A DNA stretch of 27,399 nucleotides, taken from CAIPSZ01 sp038065015. Lineage in GTDB: Bacteria > Patescibacteriota > Patescibacteriia > PEXW01. The first letter of the stretch is position 1, and every line of letters begins with the position of its first letter. The DNA is taken from NCBI GenBank assembly GCA_038065015.1, contig JBBTRU010000024.1, positions 1 through 27,399 of the forward strand, read 5' to 3'. Below the pieces are notes generated by a model that was given only the letters and a program-made list of their open reading frames with translations, had not been told where the DNA came from and ran no database searches. Shown here in pieces: positions 1 to 8,100 of the stretch. A program made the position numbers and the translations under genes.

Positions 1-3000
1 AGCCGGTCCCGGCCGGGATGAGCTTGCCGATGATGACATTCTCTTTCAAGCCGCGCAGCCGGTCCACCTTGCCCGAGACCGCCGCGTCAATGAGCACGCG
101 TGCCGTCTCTTGAAAGGATGCGGCCGAGAGGAAGCTATCAATGGAGAGCGAAGCCTTGGTAATGCCGTAGAGCAGAATGTCGCCTTTGGCCAGTTCCTTG
201 TTCTTGGCGGCGGTACGCTCGTTGGCCTCTTCAAACTGTGAACGCTCGATAATCTCGCCGGCAATGAGGTCTGTATCGCAGGCATCAGACACGTACACGC
301 GGGAGAACATCTGGCGGACAATGACCTCGATGTGCTTGTTGTTAAGCTTCTGCCCCTGGGACGAGTAGATGAACTGCGTCTCTTTAATCATGTACTCTTG
401 CACGGCCTTCTCCCCGTTCAGGCGGTAGAGCGTGTGCAAGTCTAAGCTGCCTTCGGTGAGTTGCTGGCCTACGTTCACCAGCTCGCCGTCCTTGGCAAGC
501 ACGGTGTCCCCTTGGTGGATGGCATGCTCGTCAGCTTTGTCGGCTTCGCGACGAATCAAAATCTGGCTGGTAGACACTTGGGCAATCCCGCCTTCAAGAG
601 CGACGATTGGATCTTTGGTCTTCGATTCGGCCAAGGTTTCACCGGGCTTCACGGCTTTGCCATCTGCCACGACGGCTTTCCAGCCCTTCTTCAAGGGGTA
701 GGTGTCATCGGTTTGGCCCCGGTAATGAATCTTCAGCACTTTATCGCCGCGCTCGCCCTCGACGAGAGAAATAGTCCCGCTGGCCCCGGCCAAAATTGCC
801 GGCTTCTTCACCGGTCGGGCTTCGAAGAGCTCTTCCACCCGCGGAAGCCCTTGGGTAATGTCATGCCCACCCGCGACACCCCCCGTGTGGAACGTGCGCA
901 TGGTCAGCTGCGTGCCGGGCTCACCAATGGACTGGGCGGCAATAATACCAACCGCGATGCCGAGCTTCACCTGCTGGTTGTGCCCGAGGTCGTAGCCGTA
1001 GCAAGCAGCGCAGATGCCCCGCTTCGTGCGGCAGGTAAGCACCGTGCGGATACGAAGCTCATCCAGGTCGAGCGGATCAAGCGCAGCGACGATATCTTCG
1101 GTAATGAGCTGGTTCTTGTTGACCAGCACCTTCTTCGTCTTCGGGTCGCTAATACGCTGCATGCTGGTACGGCCGAGCGCGCGCTGCGCCACAGATTCGC
1201 CGAGGATTTCGGAATCAACCTTAGACAAGGCCATGCCCTCGTCGTCGGTACACTGCGGCTCGGTAATGACAATATCCTGGGCCACATCAATAAGCCGGCG
1301 GGTGAGGTAGCCAGCGTTGGCCGTTCGCAGCGCGGTGTCGGACAACCCTTTGCGCGCACCGTGCGTCGAGATGAAGTACTCCAGCACGTCAAAACCTTCT
1401 TTAAACGAACCGCGCACCGGCAATTCAATAATGTCGCCCGCCGGGTTGGTCACCAAACCCTTCATGCCCATCATCTGGGTGGTCTGGCCCCAGCTGCCGC
1501 GGGCGCCCGATTCGATCATGCTGAACACCGGACCGAAAGGATCGAGCGTGGCTTTACAGGCTTTCTGGATAGAAGTCTTGGCCTGGTCCCACACTTCGAT
1601 AATGCGGTTGTGCCGCTCGTCATCGGTGAGCAAGCCCAGGTCGTAGTTCTGGGTGAACTCGTCGACCTTGGCGTCGGCAATTTTCAAAATTTCCGCTTTC
1701 TCCTTCGGAATCGTCAGGTCGTCCATGCCCCAGCTAATGCCCGAGAGGGTCAGGTACTCAAAAGAAACATTCTTCAGCCGGTCAATGGTACCCACGGTAC
1801 TGTCGACGCCGAGTTTCTGGATGAAAACCCCGACGAGCTTGGAGAGGAGCTTCTTATCCAAGTGCTCGTTAATGTAGGGCCAATCTTTCGGCAGCACGTC
1901 GTTGAAGGCCAGGCGGCCCGCCGAGGTTTGCAGGCGCTCACCGTTGTGCCGAACGATAATTTCGTCGTGCAAGTGAATGTTGCCTGCAGCCAAGGCCATC
2001 TTCGCTTCGGCGGCACTGGAAAAAGCGTGCGGCTTTTCGTTGGGCTTGAGCATGGTCAGGTAGAAGCAACCCAAGACAATGTCCTGCGAGGGCGTCACCA
2101 CCGGCGTACCCGTAGCGGGCTTGAGCAAGTTCTTGGACGAAAGCATGAGTTCGGCCGCCTCTTTCTTGGCGGCTTCGGTCAGCGGCACGTGCACGGCCAT
2201 TTGGTCGCCGTCGAAGTCCGCGTTGAACGCCGTACACACCATCGGGTGAATCTGGATGGCTTTGCCTTCGATGAGCACGGGCTGGAACGCCTGGATGCCC
2301 AAGCGGTGCAGGGTCGGCGCGCGGTTGAGCAGCACGTGCGAATTCTTGGTAATTTCTTCCAGAATATCCCACACTTCGCTGCGGTCGCTCTCGATAAAGC
2401 GGTTGGCGCTACGCACGTTATGCACGTACTCCCGCTTAATGAGCTGGGCAATGACGAACGGCTTGAAGAGTTCCAAGGCCATGCGCTTAGGCAAGCCGCA
2501 CTGGTGAAGCTGCAAATGGGAGCCGACGACGATAACGGAGCGGCCCGAATAATCCACGCGTTTGCCCAGCAAGTTCTGGCGGAAACGGCCCTGCTTGCCT
2601 TTGAGCATGTCGGCAATGGATTTGAGCTGGCGCTTCTGGCCCGTGGCTGCGGTCACAGTCTTGCCGTGGCGCGCGCCGTTATCAATGAGCGCGTCAACCG
2701 CTTCTTGCAACATGCGCTTCTCGTTGCGGGTAATAACTTCGGGGGCATTGAGCTCGAGCAAGCGCTTGAGCCGGTTGTTACGGTTAATGACGCGACGGTA
2801 CAGGTCGTTGAGATCGGAGGCGGCAAAGCGGCCACCGTCGAGCTGCACCATCGGTCGCAGGTCGGGCGGGATAACCGGGATGTTGGTCAGCACGGTCCAC
2901 TCGGGGCGCAAGTGATTGGCTTGCAAACTCTTGAAAAGCTTGAGGCGTCGCACGGCTTTGCGCTGCTTCACTTCCGAACCGTTCTTCCGTTCCAATTCCA

Positions 3001-3841
3001 GGGCTTTAATTTCGGCGACCATATCGATGCCCTTGAGCAGGTGGTGAATCGCTTCCGCGCCAATGCCCGCTTCGAACACGTGGCCGTACTTCAACGAGAG
3101 GTCGTGGTACTGGCTCTCGGCAATAATTTGGCGGGGCTGGAGCGTGATCAATTCTTTCCGCGCCACCGTCGCGGCAGAGCTCAAGGCTTCTGCCCGTTCG
3201 GCCTTGCGGGCGGCATTTGCCGCCAGCGCATCGTTGGCATCGTGCTCCGCCTTCTCGATTTTCTTGGCGTTTTCCTTGGCCGCTTCCAGGGCCTTCATAC
3301 GGGTAGCTTGAATCTCGTTGGCAATGCGCTGGGCATCGCTCTCAATCTGCTTGCGCTTCGCATCCAGCTCGGCTTCAATCTGCTTCAAAGTTTCCTGGCG
3401 CAACGCATCGTCAACTTTCGTGATTATAAAGGCGGCAAAGTAAATGACCTTCTCCAATTCCTGAATCGAGAGATCGAGGGCCAGGCCGATTTTGGACGGC
3501 ACCCCGCGCAAAAACCAAATGTGCGAGACCGGAGCCGAGAGCTCGATGTGGCCCATGCGCTCGCGGCGCACCAGCGCGCGCGTCACTTCCACGCCGCATT
3601 TGTCACAGACAATGCCCTTGTAGCGAATGCGCTTATACTTGCCGCAGTAGCACTCCCAATCCTTGGTCGGCCCAAAAATTTCCTCGGCGAACAAGCCGGA
3701 CTTCTCGGGCTTCTGCGTGCGGTAATTAATGGTTTCGGGTTTGGTCACTTCTCCGTGCGACCAGCCGCGCATAACCTCGGGCGAGGCCAGCTTCAGCCGG
3801 ATGGCAGAGAAGTCGCGAATCATCATTGCGTCATCGTGCAT
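1..3841 (-). CDS. rpoC: DNA-directed RNA polymerase subunit beta' (3' end beyond window)
   Basis: Largest catalytic subunit of RNA polymerase. About 1,280 codons lie in the window. The reading frame begins MHDDAMMIRDFSAIRLKLAS and shows the N-terminal zinc ribbon (CYCGK...CDKCG, near residue 62), the active-site NADFDGDQ at plus positions 2201-2224 (near residue 540; the three Asp bind catalytic magnesium), the second zinc site (TCRTKRGICAACYG, near 990-1035) and the following GIIAAQSIGEPGTQ bridge/trigger region. The window edge falls in the conserved ENVIIGKLIPAGTG block, so probably fewer than 100 C-terminal residues are missing. The ATG at 3841 is the longest start; in-frame ATGs at 3826 and 3823 are equally possible because none has a Shine-Dalgarno sequence. 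It follows the rpoB stop by 11 nt, so the two are surely co-transcribed. Identification is certain; only the exact start is open. Confidence 0.98.
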   Translation of the reverse strand, partial: MHDDAMMIRDFSAIRLKLASPEVMRGWSHGEVTKPETINYRTQKPEKSGLFAEEIFGPTKDWECYCGKYKRIRYKGIVCDKCGVEVTRALVRRERMGHIELSAPVSHIWFLRGVPSKIGLALDLSIQELEKVIYFAAFIITKVDDALRQETLKQIEAELDAKRKQIESDAQRIANEIQATRMKALEAAKENAKKIEKAEHDANDALAANAARKAERAEALSSAATVARKELITLQPRQIIAESQYHDLSLKYGHVFEAGIGAEAIHHLLKGIDMVAEIKALELERKNGSEVKQRKAVRRLKLFKSLQANHLRPEWTVLTNIPVIPPDLRPMVQLDGGRFAASDLNDLYRRVINRNNRLKRLLELNAPEVITRNEKRMLQEAVDALIDNGARHGKTVTAATGQKRQLKSIADMLKGKQGRFRQNLLGKRVDYSGRSVIVVGSHLQLHQCGLPKRMALELFKPFVIAQLIKREYVHNVRSANRFIESDRSEVWDILEEITKNSHVLLNRAPTLHRLGIQAFQPVLIEGKAIQIHPMVCTAFNADFDGDQMAVHVPLTEAAKKEAAELMLSSKNLLKPATGTPVVTPSQDIVLGCFYLTMLKPNEKPHAFSSAAEAKMALAAGNIHLHDEIIVRHNGERLQTSAGRLAFNDVLPKDWPYINEHLDKKLLSKLVGVFIQKLGVDSTVGTIDRLKNVSFEYLTLSGISWGMDDLTIPKEKAEILKIADAKVDEFTQNYDLGLLTDDERHNRIIEVWDQAKTSIQKACKATLDPFGPVFSMIESGARGSWGQTTQMMGMKGLVTNPAGDIIELPVRGSFKEGFDVLEYFISTHGARKGLSDTALRTANAGYLTRRLIDVAQDIVITEPQCTDDEGMALSKVDSEILGESVAQRALGRTSMQRISDPKTKKVLVNKNQLITEDIVAALDPLDLDELRIRTVLTCRTKRGICAACYGYDLGHNQQVKLGIAVGIIAAQSIGEPGTQLTMRTFHTGGVAGGHDITQGLPRVEELFEARPVKKPAILAGASGTISLVEGERGDKVLKIHYRGQTDDTYPLKKGWKAVVADGKAVKPGETLAESKTKDPIVALEGGIAQVSTSQILIRREADKADEHAIHQGDTVLAKDGELVNVGQQLTEGSLDLHTLYRLNGEKAVQEYMIKETQFIYSSQGQKLNNKHIEVIVRQMFSRVYVSDACDTDLIAGEIIERSQFEEANERTAAKNKELAKGDILLYGITKASLSIDSFLSAASFQETARVLIDAAVSGKVDRLRGLKENVIIGKLIPAGTG

Positions 3842-3852
3842 ATAGGGCGGCG

Positions 3853-6800
3853 TTAGGCTTTCGGAGTTTCCACGGCTGCCTCGGCCTCAAGCCGTACAGG
3901 TTCCGCGCTGCGGGCACGTGCGCCGACGGGTTGCACGTCTTCGGTGGGGGCAGTTTCGGCGCCGATGAGCTCGACATCCAAGCACAACCCTTTGAGTTCG
4001 CGCATGAGCACGTTGAAAGATTCGGGAATGTTCAGCTTCTGAATTGGCTCGCCTTTAATAATGGATTCGTACGCTTTGCTGCGGCCGACCACGTCGTCCG
4101 ACTTAATGGTGAGCATTTCCTGCAGCATGTGCGCGGCACCGTAGGCTTCGAGCGCCCACACTTCCATTTCGCCAAAGCGCTGGCCACCGAATTGGGCTTT
4201 GCCGCCGAGCGGCTGCTGCGTGACCAAGCTGTACGGCCCAATAGAACGCTGGTGAATCTTGTCCTCCACCATGTGGATGAGTTTGAGCATGTACATGACG
4301 CCCACCGTCACCGGCTGGTCAAAGGCTTGGCCTGTGCGGCCGTCAATGAGCTTGAGCTTGCCGTGCTCGGGGTAGCCGGCTTTCACCAGCTGCTGGCGAA
4401 TAACATCTTCGGGCACACCATCAAGGGGCGGGCTGACGACTTTAAGCCCGAGCGCGCGCATGGCCATGCCCAGGTGGACTTCCAAAATCTGGCCGAGGTT
4501 CATACGCGAAGCAACGCCCAGCGGGTTAAGCACAATGTCTACTGGCGTACCGTCGGGTAGGTAGGGCAAGTCTTCTACGGCAACGATGCGGGAAATAACC
4601 CCCTTGTTGCCGTGACGGCCGGCCATCTTATCGCCGACTTGAATTTTGCGAAGCTGGGCCACCGAAACTTGAATGCTCTTAATGACGCCCGAAGAAAGCT
4701 TGTCGCCCTTCTCGCGCGAGAAAATTTTAATATCAACAACCTTGCCGTGTTCGCCGTGCTCCAAGTAGAGCGAGCTGTCTTTGACGTCCTTGGCCTTCTC
4801 GCCAAAAATGGCGCGGAGCAATTTCTCTTCAGCCGAAAGTTCGGTTTCGCCTTTGGGGGTAATCTTACCGACGAGGATGTCGCCGGACGATACCTGCGCG
4901 CCAATGCGCACAATCCCCTCTTCGTCGAGGTTGCGCAGCTTCTCTTCGCCAATGTTCGGAATGTCGCGGGTGACCACTTCGGGCCCGAGCTTGGTATCGC
5001 GCACGTCAATGACGAAATCTTCAATGTGAATGGAAGTATACTTATCCTGCTGCACCATGCGCTCGGAGATGAGGATGGCGTCTTCGTAGTTGCCGCCTTC
5101 CCACGGGATAAATGCGACAACCACGTTTTGGCCCAGGGCCAGCTCGCCGCGATCGGTAGCCGCACCGTCCGCGAGCACGTCACCGGCTTGCACTTTCTGG
5201 TGCTTGGTCACAATCGGTTTCTGGTTCATGCTCGTGCTGGCATTGGAGCGCACGAACTTGCCCAGCTGGTAGCTGCGCAGGTTACCGTCGTCTTCTAGCA
5301 CTTCGACGTGGTTCGCGTCTACGGCGGTAATAACGCCGGCCTGCTTGGCCAACACGACCTGCCCAGAGTCTTGCGCCGCGCGCGCTTCGGCGCCGGTACC
5401 CACAATCGGCGAATCCGGTTTGACCAAGGACACTGCTTGACGTTGCATGTTCGTGCCCATCAAGGCGCGAGCCGCGTCGTCGTGCTCCACAAATGGGATA
5501 AGCGAGGTGGCAATGGAAATAATCTGGTTCGGCGCCACGTCCATGTAATCAATCTTGTCCGTCAACCCGCTGGTAGGCTCGCCGTGCTGCCGTATTTCCG
5601 TACGCTCCACCAAGAAGTACCCCTGCTCGTCGAGCGGGGTCGTGGCGGCAGTGGTTACGTGACGCTCTTCCGTAAAGGCATCCAGGTACACCACTTCTTT
5701 GGTCACGTGCGCCTTCACCGGGATGAACTCGCGGGTATCTTTGGCGAGCTCGCGCGCTTGAGTTTCCGTAATGGTGCTGCCGGCTTTCACGCTGCCCAGG
5801 TCTTCACGGGCAATTTCGCCCACGGCACTCTTACCGTCGTTCGCAACTTTGTTAATGACCTTGCGGAACGGCGTTTCAATAAAACCAAAGTCGTTCACGC
5901 GCGCGTACGAAGAAAGGTGGCCGACCAAGCCGATGTTCGGGCCTTCGGGCGTGGCAATGGGGCAAATGCGGCCGTAGTGCGTGCGGTGCACGTCGCGCAC
6001 GTCGAACCCGGCGCGCTCGCGGGACAAACCGCCCGGACCCATAGCCGAAAGGCGGCGCTTGTGCTCGAGTTCGGCCAGCGGGTTGGTCTGGTCCATGAAC
6101 TGCGAGAGCTGCGAGGACATGAAAAACTCTTTAATCGAGCCGATGATTGGGCGCGCGTTAATGAGCTGGTTCGGGGTAATGGTCGTAATGTCCAGGGTGG
6201 ACATGCGGTCTTTGATAATACGCTCCATGCGGGAGAGACCGACGCGGAATTTATTCTGGACGAGCTCGCCAATGGCGCGCACGCGGCGGTTGCCGAGGTG
6301 GTCAATGTCGTCCGCATCTTTCTGGCTGATGTTGAGCTTGATGATTTCGCGCAAGATTGCCACCAGGTCATCCTTCTGCAGCACGCGGTGCTCTTTGTCA
6401 TTGGCGAAATTGAAGTTGAAGCGCTGGTTGAGCTTGTAGCGGCCCACGCGGCCGAAGTCATAGCGCTCGAAGCTAAAGAACATCTTGGTAATGAGTTCGC
6501 GGGCGTTCTCGGTGGTGGCCAGATCGCCCGGGCGGATGCGCTTGTACACTTCTTTCAAGCCTTCGGCTTCCGAACGCGAGGGATCTTTTGTAATGGTCGC
6601 GTCGAGGTAGCGGTGGTCCGGGTTCGTATCGATATCTTTGAAGAGGTCAACCATTTCCTCGTTCGTCCCAAAGCCAAAAGCGCGCAAGAGGGCGGTGATC
6701 GGCGCTTTGCGCTTGCGGTCAATTTTCACCCAGAGAATATCCTGCGCATCGGTTTCAATTTCCAGCCAGGCGCCGCGGTTCGGGATAATCTTGGCGCCAT

Positions 6801-7287
6801 AGTACTTGCGGCCGCGAAGAAATTCGGAGGTAAAGAAAACCCCAGCCGAACGAATCAGCTGGCTTACCACCACCCGCTCAATGCCGTTAATAATAAAAGT
6901 GCCGCGTTCGGTCATCAGCGGAAAATCACCCAGGTAAATTTCTTGCTCTTTAATTTCGCCGGTCTTCTTGTTCACCAGCTTGGTGGAAACCCGGAGCGGC
7001 GCTTCGTACGTCACGTTCTTCGCCTTGGCGGTAAGCTCGGTAAAGCGCGGCTCGTCCAAGTAGTAATTCTGGAAGTACAATTCCAAATCGCGGCCGATGA
7101 AGTCGCGGATGGGCGAAATTTCTTCGAACAGCTCTTTCAAACCTTCTTCAAAAAACCACTGGTAGCTGCGCTTCTGAATCTCAATGAGATCCGGAAGCCC
7201 AATTGCCTCGTGGAGTTTGGTGAAGGTCGTGCGGTTGTACCGCGTGGTCGTACCTTCCCGGTGAATGTAATGGCGCTTCTTGGACAT
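3853..7287 (-). CDS. rpoB: DNA-directed RNA polymerase subunit beta
   Basis: Second catalytic subunit of RNA polymerase, complete at 1,144 aa. The family pattern is clear: the N-terminal lobe with QKRSYQWFFEEGL; the rifampicin-pocket segment SSQLSQFMDQTNPL...HKRRLSAMGPGGL (about residues 390-421), with the usual Asp, His and Ser at the common resistance positions; PIATPEGPNIGL; GRHGNKGVIS; and the C-terminal GKAQFGGQRFGEMEVWALEA that contacts beta'. It is shorter than the E. coli subunit (1,342 aa), consistent with absence of the proteobacterial lineage insertions. After the usual end (LKGLCLDVELIG) there is an extra acidic, low-complexity tail of about 35 residues. The ATG at 7287 lacks a Shine-Dalgarno sequence. 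Ribosomal genes rplJ-rplL, the usual upstream neighbours, are absent; a flavodoxin gene lies 345 bp upstream on the same strand. Confidence 0.99.
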   Translation of the reverse strand: MSKKRHYIHREGTTTRYNRTTFTKLHEAIGLPDLIEIQKRSYQWFFEEGLKELFEEISPIRDFIGRDLELYFQNYYLDEPRFTELTAKAKNVTYEAPLRVSTKLVNKKTGEIKEQEIYLGDFPLMTERGTFIINGIERVVVSQLIRSAGVFFTSEFLRGRKYYGAKIIPNRGAWLEIETDAQDILWVKIDRKRKAPITALLRAFGFGTNEEMVDLFKDIDTNPDHRYLDATITKDPSRSEAEGLKEVYKRIRPGDLATTENARELITKMFFSFERYDFGRVGRYKLNQRFNFNFANDKEHRVLQKDDLVAILREIIKLNISQKDADDIDHLGNRRVRAIGELVQNKFRVGLSRMERIIKDRMSTLDITTITPNQLINARPIIGSIKEFFMSSQLSQFMDQTNPLAELEHKRRLSAMGPGGLSRERAGFDVRDVHRTHYGRICPIATPEGPNIGLVGHLSSYARVNDFGFIETPFRKVINKVANDGKSAVGEIAREDLGSVKAGSTITETQARELAKDTREFIPVKAHVTKEVVYLDAFTEERHVTTAATTPLDEQGYFLVERTEIRQHGEPTSGLTDKIDYMDVAPNQIISIATSLIPFVEHDDAARALMGTNMQRQAVSLVKPDSPIVGTGAEARAAQDSGQVVLAKQAGVITAVDANHVEVLEDDGNLRSYQLGKFVRSNASTSMNQKPIVTKHQKVQAGDVLADGAATDRGELALGQNVVVAFIPWEGGNYEDAILISERMVQQDKYTSIHIEDFVIDVRDTKLGPEVVTRDIPNIGEEKLRNLDEEGIVRIGAQVSSGDILVGKITPKGETELSAEEKLLRAIFGEKAKDVKDSSLYLEHGEHGKVVDIKIFSREKGDKLSSGVIKSIQVSVAQLRKIQVGDKMAGRHGNKGVISRIVAVEDLPYLPDGTPVDIVLNPLGVASRMNLGQILEVHLGMAMRALGLKVVSPPLDGVPEDVIRQQLVKAGYPEHGKLKLIDGRTGQAFDQPVTVGVMYMLKLIHMVEDKIHQRSIGPYSLVTQQPLGGKAQFGGQRFGEMEVWALEAYGAAHMLQEMLTIKSDDVVGRSKAYESIIKGEPIQKLNIPESFNVLMRELKGLCLDVELIGAETAPTEDVQPVGARARSAEPVRLEAEAAVETPKA

Positions 7288-7504
7288 ACGTCACACTGGG
7301 TGAGTGGCGAAGAGAATGGACAAGGAAGTGCAGGACCAATTTGACAGGCGCAGGCAAGCGTGGTCCGTACTGCTCCACAATGCGCGTTTGTAACTGCGCA
7401 GGACACAAAACGCTCCTTCCGGGTATACCTATCGGAAAGAGTCGGTGCGACTCGTTCGACTATCGGACGTGATCCATGATGTGTATCGTGCCCCGTGAAG
7501 TATC

Positions 7505-7538
7505 TTGGGGGCGACTCCAAATCCCCAACGTGTGGGGA
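7505..7538 (-). promoter_or_regulatory. Mutually exclusive hairpins in the rpoB leader / flavodoxin 3' region
   Basis: Read on the minus strand, TCCCCA (plus 7533-7538) can pair with TGGGGA (7522-7527) across a CACGT loop. Alternatively the middle block TTGGGG (7523-7528) can pair with CCCCAA (7505-7510). The two stems share the middle segment, so only one can form. It could be a weak terminator of the upstream flavodoxin operon (only TTT follows the first stem) or an attenuator-like switch in the rpoB leader. Confidence 0.35.
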
Positions 7539-7545
7539 GGAGTAA

Positions 7546-7554
7546 TGTGGATAA
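7546..7554 (-). promoter_or_regulatory. Perfect DnaA-box consensus (TTATCCACA), proximal copy
   Basis: The minus strand reads TTATCCACA, the canonical DnaA-binding 9-mer. It covers the predicted transcription start of the candidate rpoBC promoter. Binding is inferred from sequence only. Confidence 0.5.
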
Positions 7555-7558
7555 AGTG

Positions 7559-7587
7559 AACGTAATAGAAATACTATTCCCTGTCAA
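7559..7587 (-). promoter_or_regulatory. Candidate rpoBC promoter
   Basis: The minus strand carries a perfect TTGACA -35 (plus 7582-7587), then 17 bp, then TACGTT (plus 7559-7564), a weak -10. Transcription would start near 7552 and give a leader of about 265 nt before rpoB. The -35 and spacing are good; the -10 matches only three consensus positions, so this is a moderate call. Confidence 0.45.
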
Positions 7588-7596
7588 GGGCAGGGG

Positions 7597-7605
7597 TGTG
7601 GATAA
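7597..7605 (-). promoter_or_regulatory. Perfect DnaA-box consensus (TTATCCACA), distal copy
   Basis: Second exact TTATCCACA in the same orientation, 51 bp from the first and 9 bp upstream of the TTGACA -35 element. The two boxes bracket the candidate promoter. Confidence 0.5.
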
Positions 7606-7632
7606 ACTATTTTGGGCAGCAAGGCGTAGTTA

Positions 7633-8100
7633 TTATGCAGTCTTTTCTAAGGTTTCAGCCCATTTCTTCGCTTTCAGCTGATTCTCTGGCAGTTTGAAAA
7701 AATAGCCATCCAGGCGCAGGGAATCCCCAAATTTTTGCCCCTGCAGCTTGCGCACCAGGTCTTCCAGGTGGTCAATTGCGCCGCAGTACTCGGTGTAGCT
7801 CTTGTCGCCCAGGCCAAAAACCGCAAATTTTTTCTCTGGAAAGGTCTTGCCAGCCAACGAGTTTGCGAAAGCATACATATGCTCCTGTAGCTGGCCTTCC
7901 TGACGCTGCTTGCCATCCTCGCGGTCCCAACTGCAAGAACCCAGGATGACGAGATCCGAAACGGCAATATCGTCTGCCGTCGCTTCGTTCGCGCGCTTGA
8001 TGGTTACGGCGTGCTCGTGCGCCGAAAAAACCTTGCCAATAATTTCAGCAACGTCTTGCGTGCCACCCGAGTTCGTACCGTAGACAATGAGGACAATCAT
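7633..8100 (-). CDS. Flavodoxin
   Basis: Small FMN-binding electron carrier of 155 aa, the usual length for a short-chain flavodoxin. The phosphate-binding loop YGTNSGGTQ (residues 7-15) follows the first beta strand, LIVYG. The isoalloxazine-binding loops are GSCSWDREDG (about 54-63, with the stacking Trp) and FGLGDKSYTEYCGAIDHLE (about 94-112, with Tyr). Its ATG overlaps the Mur ligase stop as ATGA, so it is translationally coupled to it and is the last gene of a three-gene set. No redox partner gene is in view, so what it reduces is unknown. The family assignment is firm; the physiological role is not. Confidence 0.95.
   Translation of the reverse strand: MIVLIVYGTNSGGTQDVAEIIGKVFSAHEHAVTIKRANEATADDIAVSDLVILGSCSWDREDGKQRQEGQLQEHMYAFANSLAGKTFPEKKFAVFGLGDKSYTEYCGAIDHLEDLVRKLQGQKFGDSLRLDGYFFKLPENQLKAKKWAETLEKTA

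Larger units (their letters stand above)
7288..7632. other. 345-bp spacer upstream of rpoB
   Basis: No convincing coding frame. Besides the promoter, DnaA-box and hairpin entries, the minus-strand leader contains GGACCA (plus 7361-7366 region) paired with TGGTCC (plus 7335-7340 region), a possible 6-bp stem with a long loop. No rplL or other ribosomal protein remnant was recognised. Confidence 0.6.

Noticed and set aside
461..3856. 1,131-codon plus-strand open frame opposite rpoC
   Set aside because: It is fully antisense to unmistakable rpoC. Its translation has no family features and is His/Arg/Val-rich, as expected when a GC-rich gene is read on the opposite strand with few stop codons.
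5308..7344. 678-codon plus-strand open frame opposite rpoB
   Set aside because: Antisense shadow of rpoB; no start signals and composition typical of reverse-strand reading.
7288..7632. Chromosomal replication origin at the DnaA boxes
   Set aside because: Only two boxes, no dnaA/dnaN, no clear AT-rich unwinding region in view; kept as a regulatory observation instead.
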